From Metabacillus crassostreae (GTDB lineage: Bacteria; Bacillota; Bacilli; Bacillales; Bacillaceae), in the NCBI RefSeq assembly GCF_016908395.1, contig NZ_JAFBDU010000001.1, positions 744,001-808,000 of the forward strand: a DNA stretch of 64,000 bases. The letters are read 5' to 3'. The notes beneath the pieces are model-generated. The model did no database searches and was not told the DNA's origin. It saw only the letters and a program-made list of their open reading frames with translations. A program made the translations under genes and the position numbers. Positions within the stretch are counted from its first letter, which is position 1. Each line of letters opens with the position of its first letter. Shown piece by piece: positions 1 to 8,535 of the stretch.

Positions 1-180
1 AGAAGCAATAATATCGAAATTCCCATTGTAGGTATCGGGGGAATAACTGCTGAAAATGCGTCGCCTGTAATCGAACATGGTGGAAATGGAGTTGCTGTTA
101 TATCGGAAATTAGCTTAGCAGAAGATCCGGGAGAAAATGCGATGAAATTAAATAAAGTGGTTAAGTCATTTTTAAAATAG
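1..180 (+). CDS. ThiE/TenI superfamily protein, C-terminal part
   Basis: The reading frame enters from the left edge and closes at a TAG, giving 59 residues. It contains the motif [13 protein letters not shown] followed by [11 protein letters not shown]. This is the phosphate-binding end of the TIM barrel shared by thiamine phosphate synthase (ThiE) and the thiazole tautomerase TenI, both of thiamine biosynthesis. Family knowledge gives the fold. The catalytic residues that would separate ThiE from TenI lie outside the window, so I cannot choose between them. No other thiamine gene is visible downstream. Confidence 0.8.
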   Translation, partial: RSNNIEIPIVGIGGITAENASPVIEHGGNGVAVISEISLAEDPGENAMKLNKVVKSFLK

Positions 181-304
181 CTAGCTGTAGAAACAGCATT
201 ATTAATAAACTTATTGTAAATTAAATTTAACAATCTCAGATTATTAAATTTACATTTGATCTTTAAAGAAAGTTGTATACTTACTTTAAGGAGCTGGTGG
301 TCGA

Positions 305-1210
305 ATGGTTAAGTTAAAAAGAATGCTTGTGCTTTTTTGGACGTTCGGTATGGCTTTTCAAGATAGTATTCCAAGTAGTAATTCCATCAATCAAATAAAT
401 TCACTTACATCATCACATGAAAAAATAGTGAATGTAGCACATCGCGGAGCATCAGCTTATGCGCCAGAACACACGCTAGTTTCTTATCAAATGGGCGAGA
501 AGATGAATGGGAATTTTATTGAAATTGATCTTCAGATGACAAGTGATGGACATCTTATCTCAATGCATGATGAAAGGGTAGATCGAACTACAAATGGTAC
601 TGGATTAGTCAAAAATATGACTCTTAAAGAAATCAAGCAACTAGATGCTGGTTCATGGTTTAATGAAAAGTACCCACACTATGCAAAAAATGAATATGAA
701 GATATACAAGTACCAACATTAGAAGAAGTGTTCAAAGCATTTGGTCAAGGTGCTAACTATTACATAGAAACAAAATCACCAACCGTTTATCCTGGAATGG
801 AGGAAAAGTTACTGAAGTTACTTGAAAAATATAACTTAACAGGAGTTAATGGAGAACCAAGTTATGTAATACTCCAGTCCTTCAGTACAGAAAGCCTGAA
901 GAAAATCCATAAGCTAAACGAACACATCCCATTAGTTCAGCTTTTACCAGATTCAAGCCCAGAAAGGATTAGTGATTTTCAGCTTGCATCCATTAAAGAA
1001 AATGCAATAGGTGTAGGTCCAAGCTTTAAAGAAATTAATCAAGAATATATTGAAAAAGTAAGAAAAAGTGGACTACAAATCCATCCTTACACGATAAATA
1101 CAAGTGAAGATATGAAAAAAGCATTAAAATGGGGAGTTAATGGTATATTCACAAACCATCCAGACCTTTTTCATGAGGTTTTAAAGAATATTGAGCAAGA
1201 AACCAAATGA
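305..1210 (+). CDS. Glycerophosphodiester phosphodiesterase (GlpQ/UgpQ-like)
   Basis: This 301-residue protein hydrolyses glycerophosphodiesters to glycerol-3-phosphate and an alcohol, judged by the GDPD family signature. The motif HRGASAYAPEHT is near residue 46. It is followed by EIDLQMTSDG and MHDERVDRTTNGTG, which hold the catalytic His/Arg and the metal-binding Glu/Asp residues. The C-terminal barrel segment PYTINTSEDM and the final GVNGIFTNHPDL are also typical. The first 30 residues have a hydrophobic stretch after Lys/Arg, so export or membrane anchoring is possible, but no clean cleavage site is visible. An AAGGAG site lies 7 to 10 bases before the ATG. A terminator follows directly, so it appears monocistronic. 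Confidence 0.9.
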   Translation: MVKLKRMLVLFWTFGMAFQDSIPSSNSINQINSLTSSHEKIVNVAHRGASAYAPEHTLVSYQMGEKMNGNFIEIDLQMTSDGHLISMHDERVDRTTNGTGLVKNMTLKEIKQLDAGSWFNEKYPHYAKNEYEDIQVPTLEEVFKAFGQGANYYIETKSPTVYPGMEEKLLKLLEKYNLTGVNGEPSYVILQSFSTESLKKIHKLNEHIPLVQLLPDSSPERISDFQLASIKENAIGVGPSFKEINQEYIEKVRKSGLQIHPYTINTSEDMKKALKWGVNGIFTNHPDLFHEVLKNIEQETK

Positions 1211-1217
1211 AATTGCC

Positions 1218-1248
1218 AACTAGCAGACTTGACATCTGCTAGTTTTTT
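1218..1248 (+). terminator. Rho-independent terminator after the phosphodiesterase gene
   Basis: A perfect 10-bp stem (AACTAGCAGA paired with TCTGCTAGTT) with a 7-base loop is followed by a T run. Confidence 0.85.
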
Positions 1249-1251
1249 ACT

Positions 1252-1323
1252 TTATCGGCGATTTTTAATAAATATCAGCGATTATTAAAATTTATCAGCG
1301 ATTTTCCAAATTTATCAGCGATT
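1252..1323. repeat. Four-unit array with exact 20-bp period (core ATCAGCGATT)
   Basis: Cores at 1254, 1274, 1294 and 1314 read ATCGGCGATT or ATCAGCGATT and are separated by variable A/T-rich spacers. The spacing is exactly 20 bp. The same array, inverted and with five units, is at 24968-25061. It lies downstream of a terminator and outside any gene. Confidence 0.85.
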
Positions 1324-1419
1324 AGACAAAAAACGACAAACTTTACGACTAAGAACCATGAACTGAGTCTAACTCATTTTAATATATTTAATCATTTATA
1401 TAAGTCTTGGTAAGGAAAA

Positions 1420-2043
1420 TCAATTCTTAAACACATGCTGCCCAATAACAACAGTTGTTTCTCTTGTGTCTAACCACCTACTTGTTGCGATATCTGGGTT
1501 ATAAAAGAATAATGCGTCTTTTGCTATATGTCTCATTTCTGATATTGCTGCTTGTGCGGCTTTGATTGATTCTTGATCGGCCGGTTTGTTAACTTGTCCA
1601 TTTGCTACTGGCTGAAATTGTCCGCGTTGATAGATAACTTCTTTTATAGTGTTAGGAAATTTAGGGCTTTCTACTCGATTCAGTACAACACTAGCTACAG
1701 CTACTTTTCCTTCGAAAGGTTCTGTTTGGGCTTCGGCTCGTACAATTCTAGCCAATAAATCAAAGTCTGATTGGGAAATTCCAGATATTTTATGTGAGGT
1801 GTTTTTTCCTCTACTTGGCTTTTGAGGTGGGGTATTTGCTGTATTTAAATGAATTTCTTGTCCAATATATATCAAATCAAGATTCTTTATTTGAGGATTT
1901 GCCTTGGCTAATTCAGTTAAAGATAATCCATTTTGTTTAGCGATTTCTGACATTGTATCACCTTTTTGAACAGTATAAGCAAATGATGGCACAGCCATAA
2001 ACAGAGTTGTCAGGAATGTTAGTAAAAAGATTAGTTTTTTCAC
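1420..2043 (-). CDS. LysM plus SleB/CwlJ-type cell wall hydrolase
   Basis: The 207-residue precursor starts with a clear signal peptide ending near PSFA-Y (residue 22). A LysM peptidoglycan-binding module (YTVQKGDTMSEIAKQNGLS) spans about residues 23-66. A Hydrolase_2 (SleB/CwlJ) catalytic domain covers about 90-207 and shows LLARIVRAEAQTEPFEGKVAVASVVLNR. This family cleaves peptidoglycan, typically spore cortex, and the LysM-plus-SleB order matches YkvT-like proteins. A strong AGGAGG-like site precedes the ATG. It stands alone, facing the phosphodiesterase gene. The domain calls are firm; a role in cortex rather than vegetative wall is inference. Confidence 0.9.
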   Translation of the reverse strand: MKKLIFLLTFLTTLFMAVPSFAYTVQKGDTMSEIAKQNGLSLTELAKANPQIKNLDLIYIGQEIHLNTANTPPQKPSRGKNTSHKISGISQSDFDLLARIVRAEAQTEPFEGKVAVASVVLNRVESPKFPNTIKEVIYQRGQFQPVANGQVNKPADQESIKAAQAAISEMRHIAKDALFFYNPDIATSRWLDTRETTVVIGQHVFKN

Positions 2044-2252
2044 AATATAGTCCTCCTAGTAGATTTCGTTTTTTGAACTCTTGTCTTATTTCTATGTAAG
2101 AAAAAATTCGAATAGTGTTACAATTAGATTACAAGAGGTAATATTAGGAGAGAACTCTAGTGTTTTAAGGGTTTTTTAGTCATAATTAATAGAGGAATAT
2201 TTTTTACGTTACATGAATTTTGTAAATCAATTTTTAAAAACATAAAGATTAC

Positions 2253-2280
2253 ATAAGCTACAATAAGCTACAATAAGCTT
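2253..2280. repeat. Three-unit 10-bp tandem repeat
   Basis: The unit ATAAGCTACA is repeated with 10-bp period in the intergenic stretch upstream of the LysM hydrolase. The rest of 2044-2340 holds only A/T-rich sequence and the probable promoter of the hydrolase gene. I see no gene there. Confidence 0.6.
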
Positions 2281-2366
2281 TAATCTATAGAATTGATACG
2301 AAAATTACTATCTCTTCAGTATGAAATACTAAAAAACTGATATTTCTTTCTTAAAAGCTTCGATGA

Positions 2367-2513
2367 AGAAAAGTAGAGGCGTTTGCTTATCATCTAGATC
2401 AAACAGTTTACGTTTCAATAAAGAAAGAAGGTACTGCTCTTGAGGTAGAGAATTCAGCAATAGAAGGTCAAGTGCTAGTAACTGTGAAAATTCTTGATGG
2501 ATATCCAATCTAA
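2367..2513 (+). pseudogene. Possible coding remnant (plus strand)
   Basis: A 48-codon open frame without a start codon reads like real protein (for example VYVSIKKEGTALEVENSAI) and ends at TAA. A second frame immediately upstream, around 2340-2372, could be its frame-shifted N-terminal side. I do not recognise the family. The overlapping minus-strand open frame at 2329-2574 is Leu-rich without a ribosome binding site and looks like its shadow. Confidence 0.3.
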
Positions 2514-2567
2514 AAAGATATAATAAATGTAAAATAATAATTAAATGAGATAGATAGGAGAATAACG

Positions 2568-2789
2568 ATGGCAAATATTAAATTCGAAATTATAGAAAAT
2601 ATCGCAACTATATCTGAAGGTCAAAAAGGCTGGAAGAGAGAACTTAATTTGATTAGCTGGAATGATCGAGAACCTAAATATGATCTTCGAGACTGGGATG
2701 AAAATCACGTTAAAATGGGGAAAGGACTTACTCTTTCAAAAGAGGAAATTGTACAATTAAAAGAAATTTTAAATGCAATGGATTTGTAG
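2568..2789 (+). CDS. YdbC-like PC4-family single-stranded DNA-binding protein
   Basis: The 73-residue protein has the YdbC/PC4 pattern: a short beta sheet (IKFEIIENIATISE), the segment WKRELNLISWNDREPKYDLR, and a C-terminal helix starting KEEIVQLKEIL. The family resembles eukaryotic coactivator PC4, and the Lactococcus YdbC homologue binds single-stranded DNA as a dimer. A TAGGAG site sits 7 bases before the ATG. It is flanked by a decayed coding region upstream and a convergent lipoprotein pseudogene downstream, so it is probably monocistronic. The cellular role in Bacillaceae is not established. Confidence 0.85.
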   Translation: MANIKFEIIENIATISEGQKGWKRELNLISWNDREPKYDLRDWDENHVKMGKGLTLSKEEIVQLKEILNAMDL

Positions 2790-2797
2790 GTTTAATG

Positions 2798-2823
2798 GGG
2801 ACACAGTACTAACTGTGTTCCCG
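2798..2823. terminator. Hairpin between convergent genes
   Basis: GGGGACACAG pairs with CTGTGTTCCC, one wobble pair included, over a 6-base loop. The T tract on the plus strand is interrupted, so termination strength is uncertain. Confidence 0.55.
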
Positions 2824-2833
2824 TCTCATTTTA

Positions 2834-3835
2834 TTAAAAGGAAGGCTGGAAAGACTCTGTAATATAAGTTACTATTTCATTATATTTTGTTTGTGTATCA
2901 ACTGGATACGTCAGAATTAACGAGTTCATTATTCCATTGCCAAAAAAGTTTTTCTTGTAGGTAATTACTCCATTTTCTTCATATGATAAAACATACCAAT
3001 CCTCTGTGATTTTTTGATAGGCAATGGGAACTGAAACCGAATTGATCTCTTCATGATAAAAATCTTCAACAGTTTTATCCTCTTCATTTATATGTGCACC
3101 AAAAGCAGTAACCTCGAATTCTTCATTAAAGAAAGTCACACCATCTCCATTCGTTGGTGGCGGAGCCATTGATAATGATGACGGTACTTTAAAGGAAAAA
3201 CCAAATCGATCATTACTATATTGTTTATAGGGTAATTCCTTTTCTTTAATATTCTTCTCTTTTTCAACTGGTTTTTCTTCTTGTTTTTTATTTTCTTTCG
3301 TATCTGTTTCTTGTTTTTCGATTTTTTCCGTTAACTGATTTATATCAGATTGATAAGAAGCTAGTTTTTCATCAGATAGAATCGTTTTTTCCAACTGCTT
3401 TAGTTGTTCTTTTGCTTCACTGTAATTGTTTTTTTCTATAAGATTATTAATTAGCTCTATTCTTTGATCCAAAGATGAGAGCTGATTTTGTTTTGTTGTA
3501 ATTTCCTCTTTTAAGTTTTGTGCTTCTTTTTGAATTGTTTTTAATCCACTTTTATGAGCTAAAATCATATCAAGTGTTTTGATGGCTGATTCGTTTTTAT
3601 TTGCTTCAAAGTCTTTTAAGGCACTGTTCATTTTTGTTGCTTGATCATAATAATTCCGTGCTTCTTGTCACCTTTTTTTCATTTAAAGCTAGTTCAAAAA
3701 AATTGATGCTTGATGGTAATTTTTTTCTCCTAGCTGCTGAATTCCATTATCCATAGCTTGTTCGTAGTTATTATTAGAACATGCGGGAAGAATGAAAAGT
3801 GTTAGTATTGATAAAATCACTGTAAGAGATCTCAT
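2834..3835 (-). pseudogene. Lipoprotein gene broken by two compensating frameshifts
   Basis: The ATG at 3835 begins a lipoprotein signal with lipobox FILPAC and continues to about 3700, where the frame meets TAG and TAA. The sequence makes sense again one frame over (FELALNEKK), then hits TGA, and returns to the original frame at EARNYYDQATKMNSALKDFE. From there 265 residues are intact: a Lys/Glu-rich coiled coil at about residues 20-125, then a globular domain starting YSNDRFGFSFKVPSSL. The first shift needs one extra T in a T7 run. The second needs one base fewer near 3661-3667. The intact gene would encode about 334 residues. It may be a true pseudogene or a pair of sequencing errors. The family is unknown to me. 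Confidence 0.75.
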
Positions 3836-3983
3836 TTTACACCTGACTTTCTTTTTTCTACGTAGCATTATATCAAGAAATAATTGAAATTAATACGCTG
3901 CTTCGTGGTAATTTTCATATGGTATACTTTGTAAAGAAAAGATATAGCTTCCGCTTAATCAAATTCAAAATAGAGGTGATTTC

Positions 3984-4889
3984 ATGAAAATAGGTATGAT
4001 TGGAATTGGTGATATTGCTCAAAAAGCATATTTACCTGTTTTAGCTCAAATAAAAGATGTTGAATTACATATTTGTACGAGAAATCAGGAAACGTTATCG
4101 GAAATTTCATCTCAATATAAGCTTGAACATACGTATTCTGAAATAAGTAAGTGGTTGGCAAGTGGTATTGAAGCAGCTTTTGTCCATTCTGCTACGTCTT
4201 CTCATGAAGAAATCATCGATCAATTACTTGATCATAATATCCATGTTTATGTTGATAAACCAATTACTGCAGAAGGTGAATCCTCTGAGAGATTAATTAA
4301 CAAAGCGAAAAGTAGAGGGTTAATTCTAATGGTAGGCTTTAATCGACGTTATGCGCCTCCATACCTGAAGTTAACAGAAGTAAAAGAGCCGAATTTAATT
4401 GTGATGCAAAAAAACCGTGGACATCAAGTTGCTGACGCTCGTACTTTTGTATTTGACGACTTTATTCATGTGATTGACACAATTCTTCATTTGTTTCCTT
4501 ATGAAATTAAAAATATCTCAATCAAAGGGAAGCATAAAGACGGCAAACTTCATCATGTAATTCTTCAGCTACAATCAGAGGAAGGAACAGCAATAGGTAT
4601 TATGAACCGAGAAGCTGGTACATCAGAAGAAAAAGTCGAAGTCATGTGTGCTAATGAAACAAGAGTGGTCAAAAATGTCAGTGAAGTTTATACACATAAA
4701 GATAAACAAATCTTAGATTACGGCTCTAACGATTGGGAGCCAACACTACATAAGCGAGGATTTCATGCAATCATCTCCACTTTTCTAAAATCAGTGAGGA
4801 ATGGTGCTGAAAATTATGATGGTTATGAGCGTGATTTACAAGGACATTTAATTGCGGAAAAGGTTGTTCGTGAGGTTCTGGGAAAATAG
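3984..4889 (+). CDS. Gfo/Idh/MocA family oxidoreductase
   Basis: This 301-residue protein begins with a Rossmann nucleotide-binding motif (MIGIGDIAQKAYLPVL). It carries the family hallmark DKPITAEGE near residue 92, where the Lys takes part in catalysis. It then has the C-terminal alpha/beta domain with FDDFIHVIDT. Members oxidise or reduce sugar-like substrates with NAD(P). The substrate cannot be read from sequence, and no sugar transporter is adjacent. A GAGGTG site precedes the ATG at good distance. It is flanked by the broken lipoprotein gene on the other strand and a terminator, so it is a single-gene unit. Confidence 0.85.
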   Translation: MKIGMIGIGDIAQKAYLPVLAQIKDVELHICTRNQETLSEISSQYKLEHTYSEISKWLASGIEAAFVHSATSSHEEIIDQLLDHNIHVYVDKPITAEGESSERLINKAKSRGLILMVGFNRRYAPPYLKLTEVKEPNLIVMQKNRGHQVADARTFVFDDFIHVIDTILHLFPYEIKNISIKGKHKDGKLHHVILQLQSEEGTAIGIMNREAGTSEEKVEVMCANETRVVKNVSEVYTHKDKQILDYGSNDWEPTLHKRGFHAIISTFLKSVRNGAENYDGYERDLQGHLIAEKVVREVLGK

Positions 4890-4941
4890 GGGTTAATTAT
4901 TAAACTATAAGGTTGTGCTTTCACACGATAATATGATTTTG

Positions 4942-4969
4942 AAAAGCTAAGTGAAATTCTTAGCTTTTT
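4942..4969 (+). terminator. Terminator after the Gfo/Idh/MocA gene
   Basis: AAAAGCTAAG pairs with CTTAGCTTTT over a 7-base loop and ends in a short T run. Confidence 0.75.
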
Positions 4970-5009
4970 ATCGTCATACAGTATCTCATCTAGAATCTAC
5001 ATAAAATAC

Positions 5010-5174
5010 ATTGATTATGACTTTACACATCAAATTATCTTAATAAAAGGTCTTAATACAGTTGATGAAGCCCTTATCCACTATAAAGCTCACAAAAGAA
5101 AATCACAACTAACTATTGTCTTCACATTACTATTGCAGCCACAATCTCAAAAAAATAAAGGAAACTCCATATAA
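5010..5174 (+). pseudogene. Possible coding remnant
   Basis: A 54-codon open frame with protein-like composition (for example LIKGLNTVDEALIHYKAHK) lacks an ATG, GTG or TTG start and a ribosome binding site. It fills most of the 360-base gap before the aldo/keto reductase. The family is not recognised, and it may be chance. Confidence 0.25.
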
Positions 5175-5249
5175 AATAGTTTTTAGTGGTTTTTCTGAAA
5201 TTTCCATTTAATACTATTGAACTACTAAGCAAAAAAGGAGAATAGAATA

Positions 5250-6200
5250 ATGAAATTTAATATTTTGAAAAAAACAAACATAAGTATTTCTGAAATAGGA
5301 CTTGGTACAAATGCTGTTGGAGGCCATAATTTGTTTACTAATTTAAATGAAGAAGGAGGTAAGCAAATGGTGGCCAAGGCGCTAGACCTTGGTATCACTT
5401 TTATCGATACAGCTGATATTTATGGAAAAGGTCGTTCTGAGGAATTAGTTGGAGAAGTACTATCTGGCTTCAACAGAGAAGATTACATTATTGCAACTAA
5501 GGGAGCCAACCATTGGTATGAAGATGGTACAGTAAAAATTGATAATAATCCAGCTTATCTTCGCCAAGCGTTTGAAAATAGCTTGAAGAGATTAAAAATG
5601 GATTATGTTGATTTATATTATCTTCATTTTCCCGATAATGTTACACCTTTAGCTGAAAGCATTGGTGAACTATCAAAGCTAAAACGGGAAGGGAAAATAA
5701 AAGCTATTGGAGTTTCAAACCTAACTTTAGATCAGTTAAAGGAAGCAAACGCTCATAACGACATTTCAGCATTGCAATCAGCCTATAATATGCTTGATCG
5801 ATCTGCTGAGGAAGATTTACTTCCATATTGTGTTGAAAATAATATATCGTTTATTCCTTATGGACCACTTGCATTCGGTCTACTTGGTGGACATTACACA
5901 AACAATTTTCAACTATCAGAAGGGGATTGGAGACAATCTGTGCCATTATTTAATGAAGAGAATTTTGGAGGCGTATTGAAAAAAGTTGATCTTCTAAAAG
6001 AATTTGCCGCTAAAAAAGAAACAAACGTGTCTAATCTTGCATTAGCATGGTTATTAGCACAAGAAGGGATAGATTCAGTCATCCCAGGTGGTAAACGAAA
6101 GGAACAAGTCGAAGAAAATCTGAAAGCAACTGATGTATCCTTATCTCAACATGATTTAAAAGAGCTTGAAGAAATTTTAAAGTCATCAATGATTATATAG
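5250..6200 (+). CDS. Aldo/keto reductase (IolS/YhdN-type)
   Basis: The 316-residue TIM-barrel protein shows the aldo/keto reductase signature. The catalytic Asp/Tyr region is DTADIYGKGRSEELVGE (about residues 52-68), a Lys follows in IATKGANHW, and a His is in DLYYLHFPD. The second family signature is GKIKAIGVSN, and the NADP-binding end is VIPGGKRKEQVEENL. The length and motifs fit the IolS/YhdN group that reduces aldehydes with NADPH. AAAGGAG lies 9 bases before the ATG. It is followed by its own terminator. The natural substrate is unknown. Confidence 0.9.
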   Translation: MKFNILKKTNISISEIGLGTNAVGGHNLFTNLNEEGGKQMVAKALDLGITFIDTADIYGKGRSEELVGEVLSGFNREDYIIATKGANHWYEDGTVKIDNNPAYLRQAFENSLKRLKMDYVDLYYLHFPDNVTPLAESIGELSKLKREGKIKAIGVSNLTLDQLKEANAHNDISALQSAYNMLDRSAEEDLLPYCVENNISFIPYGPLAFGLLGGHYTNNFQLSEGDWRQSVPLFNEENFGGVLKKVDLLKEFAAKKETNVSNLALAWLLAQEGIDSVIPGGKRKEQVEENLKATDVSLSQHDLKELEEILKSSMII

Positions 6201-6227
6201 AGATAGCTTTTACTCAATACGATTCAA

Positions 6228-6263
6228 AACATCTACCCTTTACTTTAATGGTAGATGTTTTTT
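6228..6263 (+). terminator. Terminator after the aldo/keto reductase
   Basis: AACATCTACC pairs with GGTAGATGTT over a 12-base loop, followed by six T residues. Confidence 0.85.
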
Positions 6264-6477
6264 ATGTCTAAAAATTATTCTATTTACTTTTCAATTAACT
6301 AACAATATCTGCCGTTTTCTCACGAAATCCCTTCCTTTATAATAGCACTCGTTCCTAGTTCTTTTTAGTTTTCTTTTGTTCAATATAAGAGAATAGTTCC
6401 TCCATTATTAGCCGATACTGAAATTGATATTTTCCATAATAGTAAAAAATTGGGTTTTGTAAAAGGAGCTAATAAAG

Positions 6478-7914
6478 ATGAAGATCTCAACTAAAAAAAT
6501 AAAGGAACAGGTTCTACATTTGCCTACAAGTGCTAGACCGTATATTAATCCTGACGATATTAATGTCCCTGAAGGATATAAAGTTGAAGTTGTAGCTGCA
6601 GGATTATCTTTTCCAACTGGAATGGGATTTGATGATAATGGATCATTATACATATTAGAAGGTGGAAGTACTTGGCCAACTCGACCAGCTTTACCCCCAC
6701 GGATTTTAAAATTAGATACCGATAAAAAAGAGCTTGAAGTATTTGCTGTTGAAACACTTGGTGGTCCAAGAGGAGTTACATATAAAGATGGTTATTTATA
6801 TGTTTCTTGTAAAGGTGGTTATCTTGCAAGAGTTGTTCGATACGATGTGAAAACACGTGAACGAGAAGTGTTAATTGAGAAAATCCCAAGTGGTGGTTGG
6901 CATGAACCAGGCGGACCTGTTTTTAGCCCACACGATGGTTTAATGTATTTTGCTAATGGCTCTGTTTCACAAAATGGTGTGTGCTTGCCAGCTGGTTTTA
7001 CTGTTGATTTTGCAAAACACCCAGAAGTACATGATATTCCAGGTGTTGATATTACATTAACAGGTAATAATGTGACATCAAGAAACCCACTTATGCCGTT
7101 TCCATTTTTAACTGAAACAGGTGCTTTTAAGCCATTTGGTACACCTGCCAAAAAGGGAGAAAAAATTAAAGGAGAGTTGTGGTGTTCAACAGGTCTATGG
7201 CGCTCTAAGCCAGATGGCTCTGAGGTTGAGCTCATAGCATGGGGCTTACGAAATCCGTATGGTTTAGCATTTAGTGAAGACGGTGAATTATATGCTTCTG
7301 ATAATTGTCTCGAGGAAAAAGGCGAACGAGCAATAGCTGGAGATCCTGATCGTATTTGGCATATTCGTAATGCAAAGACTTCACATGGATCAGTAAAAAC
7401 GCCCGATTGGTATGGTTTCCCAGAGATGCGAGCTGATGGTGTGCCTGTTTGGGATGAAAAATGTAAACCAGCAAAAGGTAAAGCAGCAGAGCAATTAATC
7501 GAAAATCTACCAGAATGGGCAGGTCCTCCTGTTTATTTGGAAAAACCACATTCAGCTATGACAAAAATGGACTTTTGTAAATCAGACTTCTTTGGACACA
7601 GAGGCGAATTGTTTGTAACAGAATGGGGTACATATGCACCACTAAATTCACCACATGAGAAAGATCTTGATAACGGATTTCAAATTGTAAGAGTAAATGT
7701 TAAAAATGGAAAATCAGAAGTCTTTTTACGAAATAAACATTCTGGGCCAGCTTCCTATCATCAAAATGGAGGAATTGAAAGACCTGTTGATTGTAAGTTC
7801 CATCCTGATGGGAAAAGCTTATATATTCTAGATTTTGGTCATTCTCCAATTACTGAAGGTTATATTCATGCATATGGTCATACAGGTGTACTTTGGAAAG
7901 TGACAAAACAATAG
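6478..7914 (+). CDS. Beta-propeller protein resembling sugar/sorbosone dehydrogenases
   Basis: The 478-residue protein is built from repeated beta-propeller blades: GFDDNGSLYILEGG, GPRGVTYKDGYLYVSCKGG, NPYGLAFSEDGELYASDN and DCKFHPDGKSLYILDFG. This layout resembles the soluble PQQ-dependent glucose/sorbosone dehydrogenase and NHL/SMP-30-like propellers. No signal peptide is present, so it should be cytoplasmic. That is unusual for the PQQ enzymes, and I cannot confirm a cofactor site. AAAAGGAG precedes the ATG by 9 bases. The stop codon abuts the ribosome binding site of the next gene, indicating co-transcription with the helical and membrane proteins that follow. Confidence 0.7.
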   Translation: MKISTKKIKEQVLHLPTSARPYINPDDINVPEGYKVEVVAAGLSFPTGMGFDDNGSLYILEGGSTWPTRPALPPRILKLDTDKKELEVFAVETLGGPRGVTYKDGYLYVSCKGGYLARVVRYDVKTREREVLIEKIPSGGWHEPGGPVFSPHDGLMYFANGSVSQNGVCLPAGFTVDFAKHPEVHDIPGVDITLTGNNVTSRNPLMPFPFLTETGAFKPFGTPAKKGEKIKGELWCSTGLWRSKPDGSEVELIAWGLRNPYGLAFSEDGELYASDNCLEEKGERAIAGDPDRIWHIRNAKTSHGSVKTPDWYGFPEMRADGVPVWDEKCKPAKGKAAEQLIENLPEWAGPPVYLEKPHSAMTKMDFCKSDFFGHRGELFVTEWGTYAPLNSPHEKDLDNGFQIVRVNVKNGKSEVFLRNKHSGPASYHQNGGIERPVDCKFHPDGKSLYILDFGHSPITEGYIHAYGHTGVLWKVTKQ

Positions 7915-7926
7915 GTGGTGGAATTC

Positions 7927-8472
7927 ATGAATGAAGTATTATTAATCGAAATTGATGACAAGACAATAAATAAACAATTAAATGAAGTTGAACGTTGGTT
8001 TGAACATGTTTTAACAACACAAATGGCTTTTGAATCCCAATTAAAACAGTCGATAGCTAAAATAAAAGAGCCTCATATTAGGGAAGCTTTAGTGAGAATG
8101 TCTTCTTCTACAGAACAACATACAAAAACGGCTGAACAGCTTTTTCAAGTTATTAATAGATCAGCTGATGAGAAAAAAGATAAAATATTAGCAATTAGCT
8201 CAGCAACTATCGAAAAAGGATTAATGATCTTTCAAGAAACACTTGCTGGTGCAGTTGGATCCTGGCGAGAATTACATCATCTGCTCTTATTAAATCAACA
8301 AGCTATGGGTGCTTTCGCTGTTGCTGAGCAATTGGGTCTTTCACTTGGAATAAAAGAAATTGTTCTTTTAACGTTTAAGGTGGCACACGATAAAACAATG
8401 CACCAGCTGTTATTACAAGAATACATGCTAGAAATGGCTCCAATATCAATTCTTTATAAAGAAAGTATCTAA
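7927..8472 (+). CDS. Helical, possibly ferritin-like protein
   Basis: I chose the ATG at 7927 because AGGTGGTG lies just ahead of it; the GTG at 7915 is inside that site. The protein has about 181 residues and is predicted by eye to be almost entirely alpha-helical, with four long helices. It includes paired acidic/His segments (STEQHTKTAEQL and WRELHHLLLLNQQA) suggestive of a ferritin-like or hemerythrin-like bundle. No family is recognised, and a complete diiron motif is not evident. It lies 12 bases after the beta-propeller gene and 63 bases before a membrane-protein gene, so the three probably form one operon. Confidence 0.55.
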   Translation: MNEVLLIEIDDKTINKQLNEVERWFEHVLTTQMAFESQLKQSIAKIKEPHIREALVRMSSSTEQHTKTAEQLFQVINRSADEKKDKILAISSATIEKGLMIFQETLAGAVGSWRELHHLLLLNQQAMGAFAVAEQLGLSLGIKEIVLLTFKVAHDKTMHQLLLQEYMLEMAPISILYKESI

Positions 8473-8535
8473 AAGTATTAATTCATGGTCTAAAAAGGAG
8501 CAAAATAGCATTTATTAAAAGGGGGTGGTGAAGCA

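Noticed and set aside
1252-1323. CRISPR array
   Set aside because: Repeats are only about 14 bp with 6-bp spacers and there are no cas genes, so the structure does not fit a CRISPR.
2329-2574. Minus-strand 81-codon open frame, Leu-rich
   Set aside because: No ribosome binding site, start codon overlaps the opposite ydbC-like start, and the plus strand of the same stretch reads as a better protein remnant.
6819-7235. 138-codon minus-strand open frame inside the beta-propeller gene
   Set aside because: It lies wholly within a well-supported gene on the other strand and shows no ribosome binding site or recognisable family.
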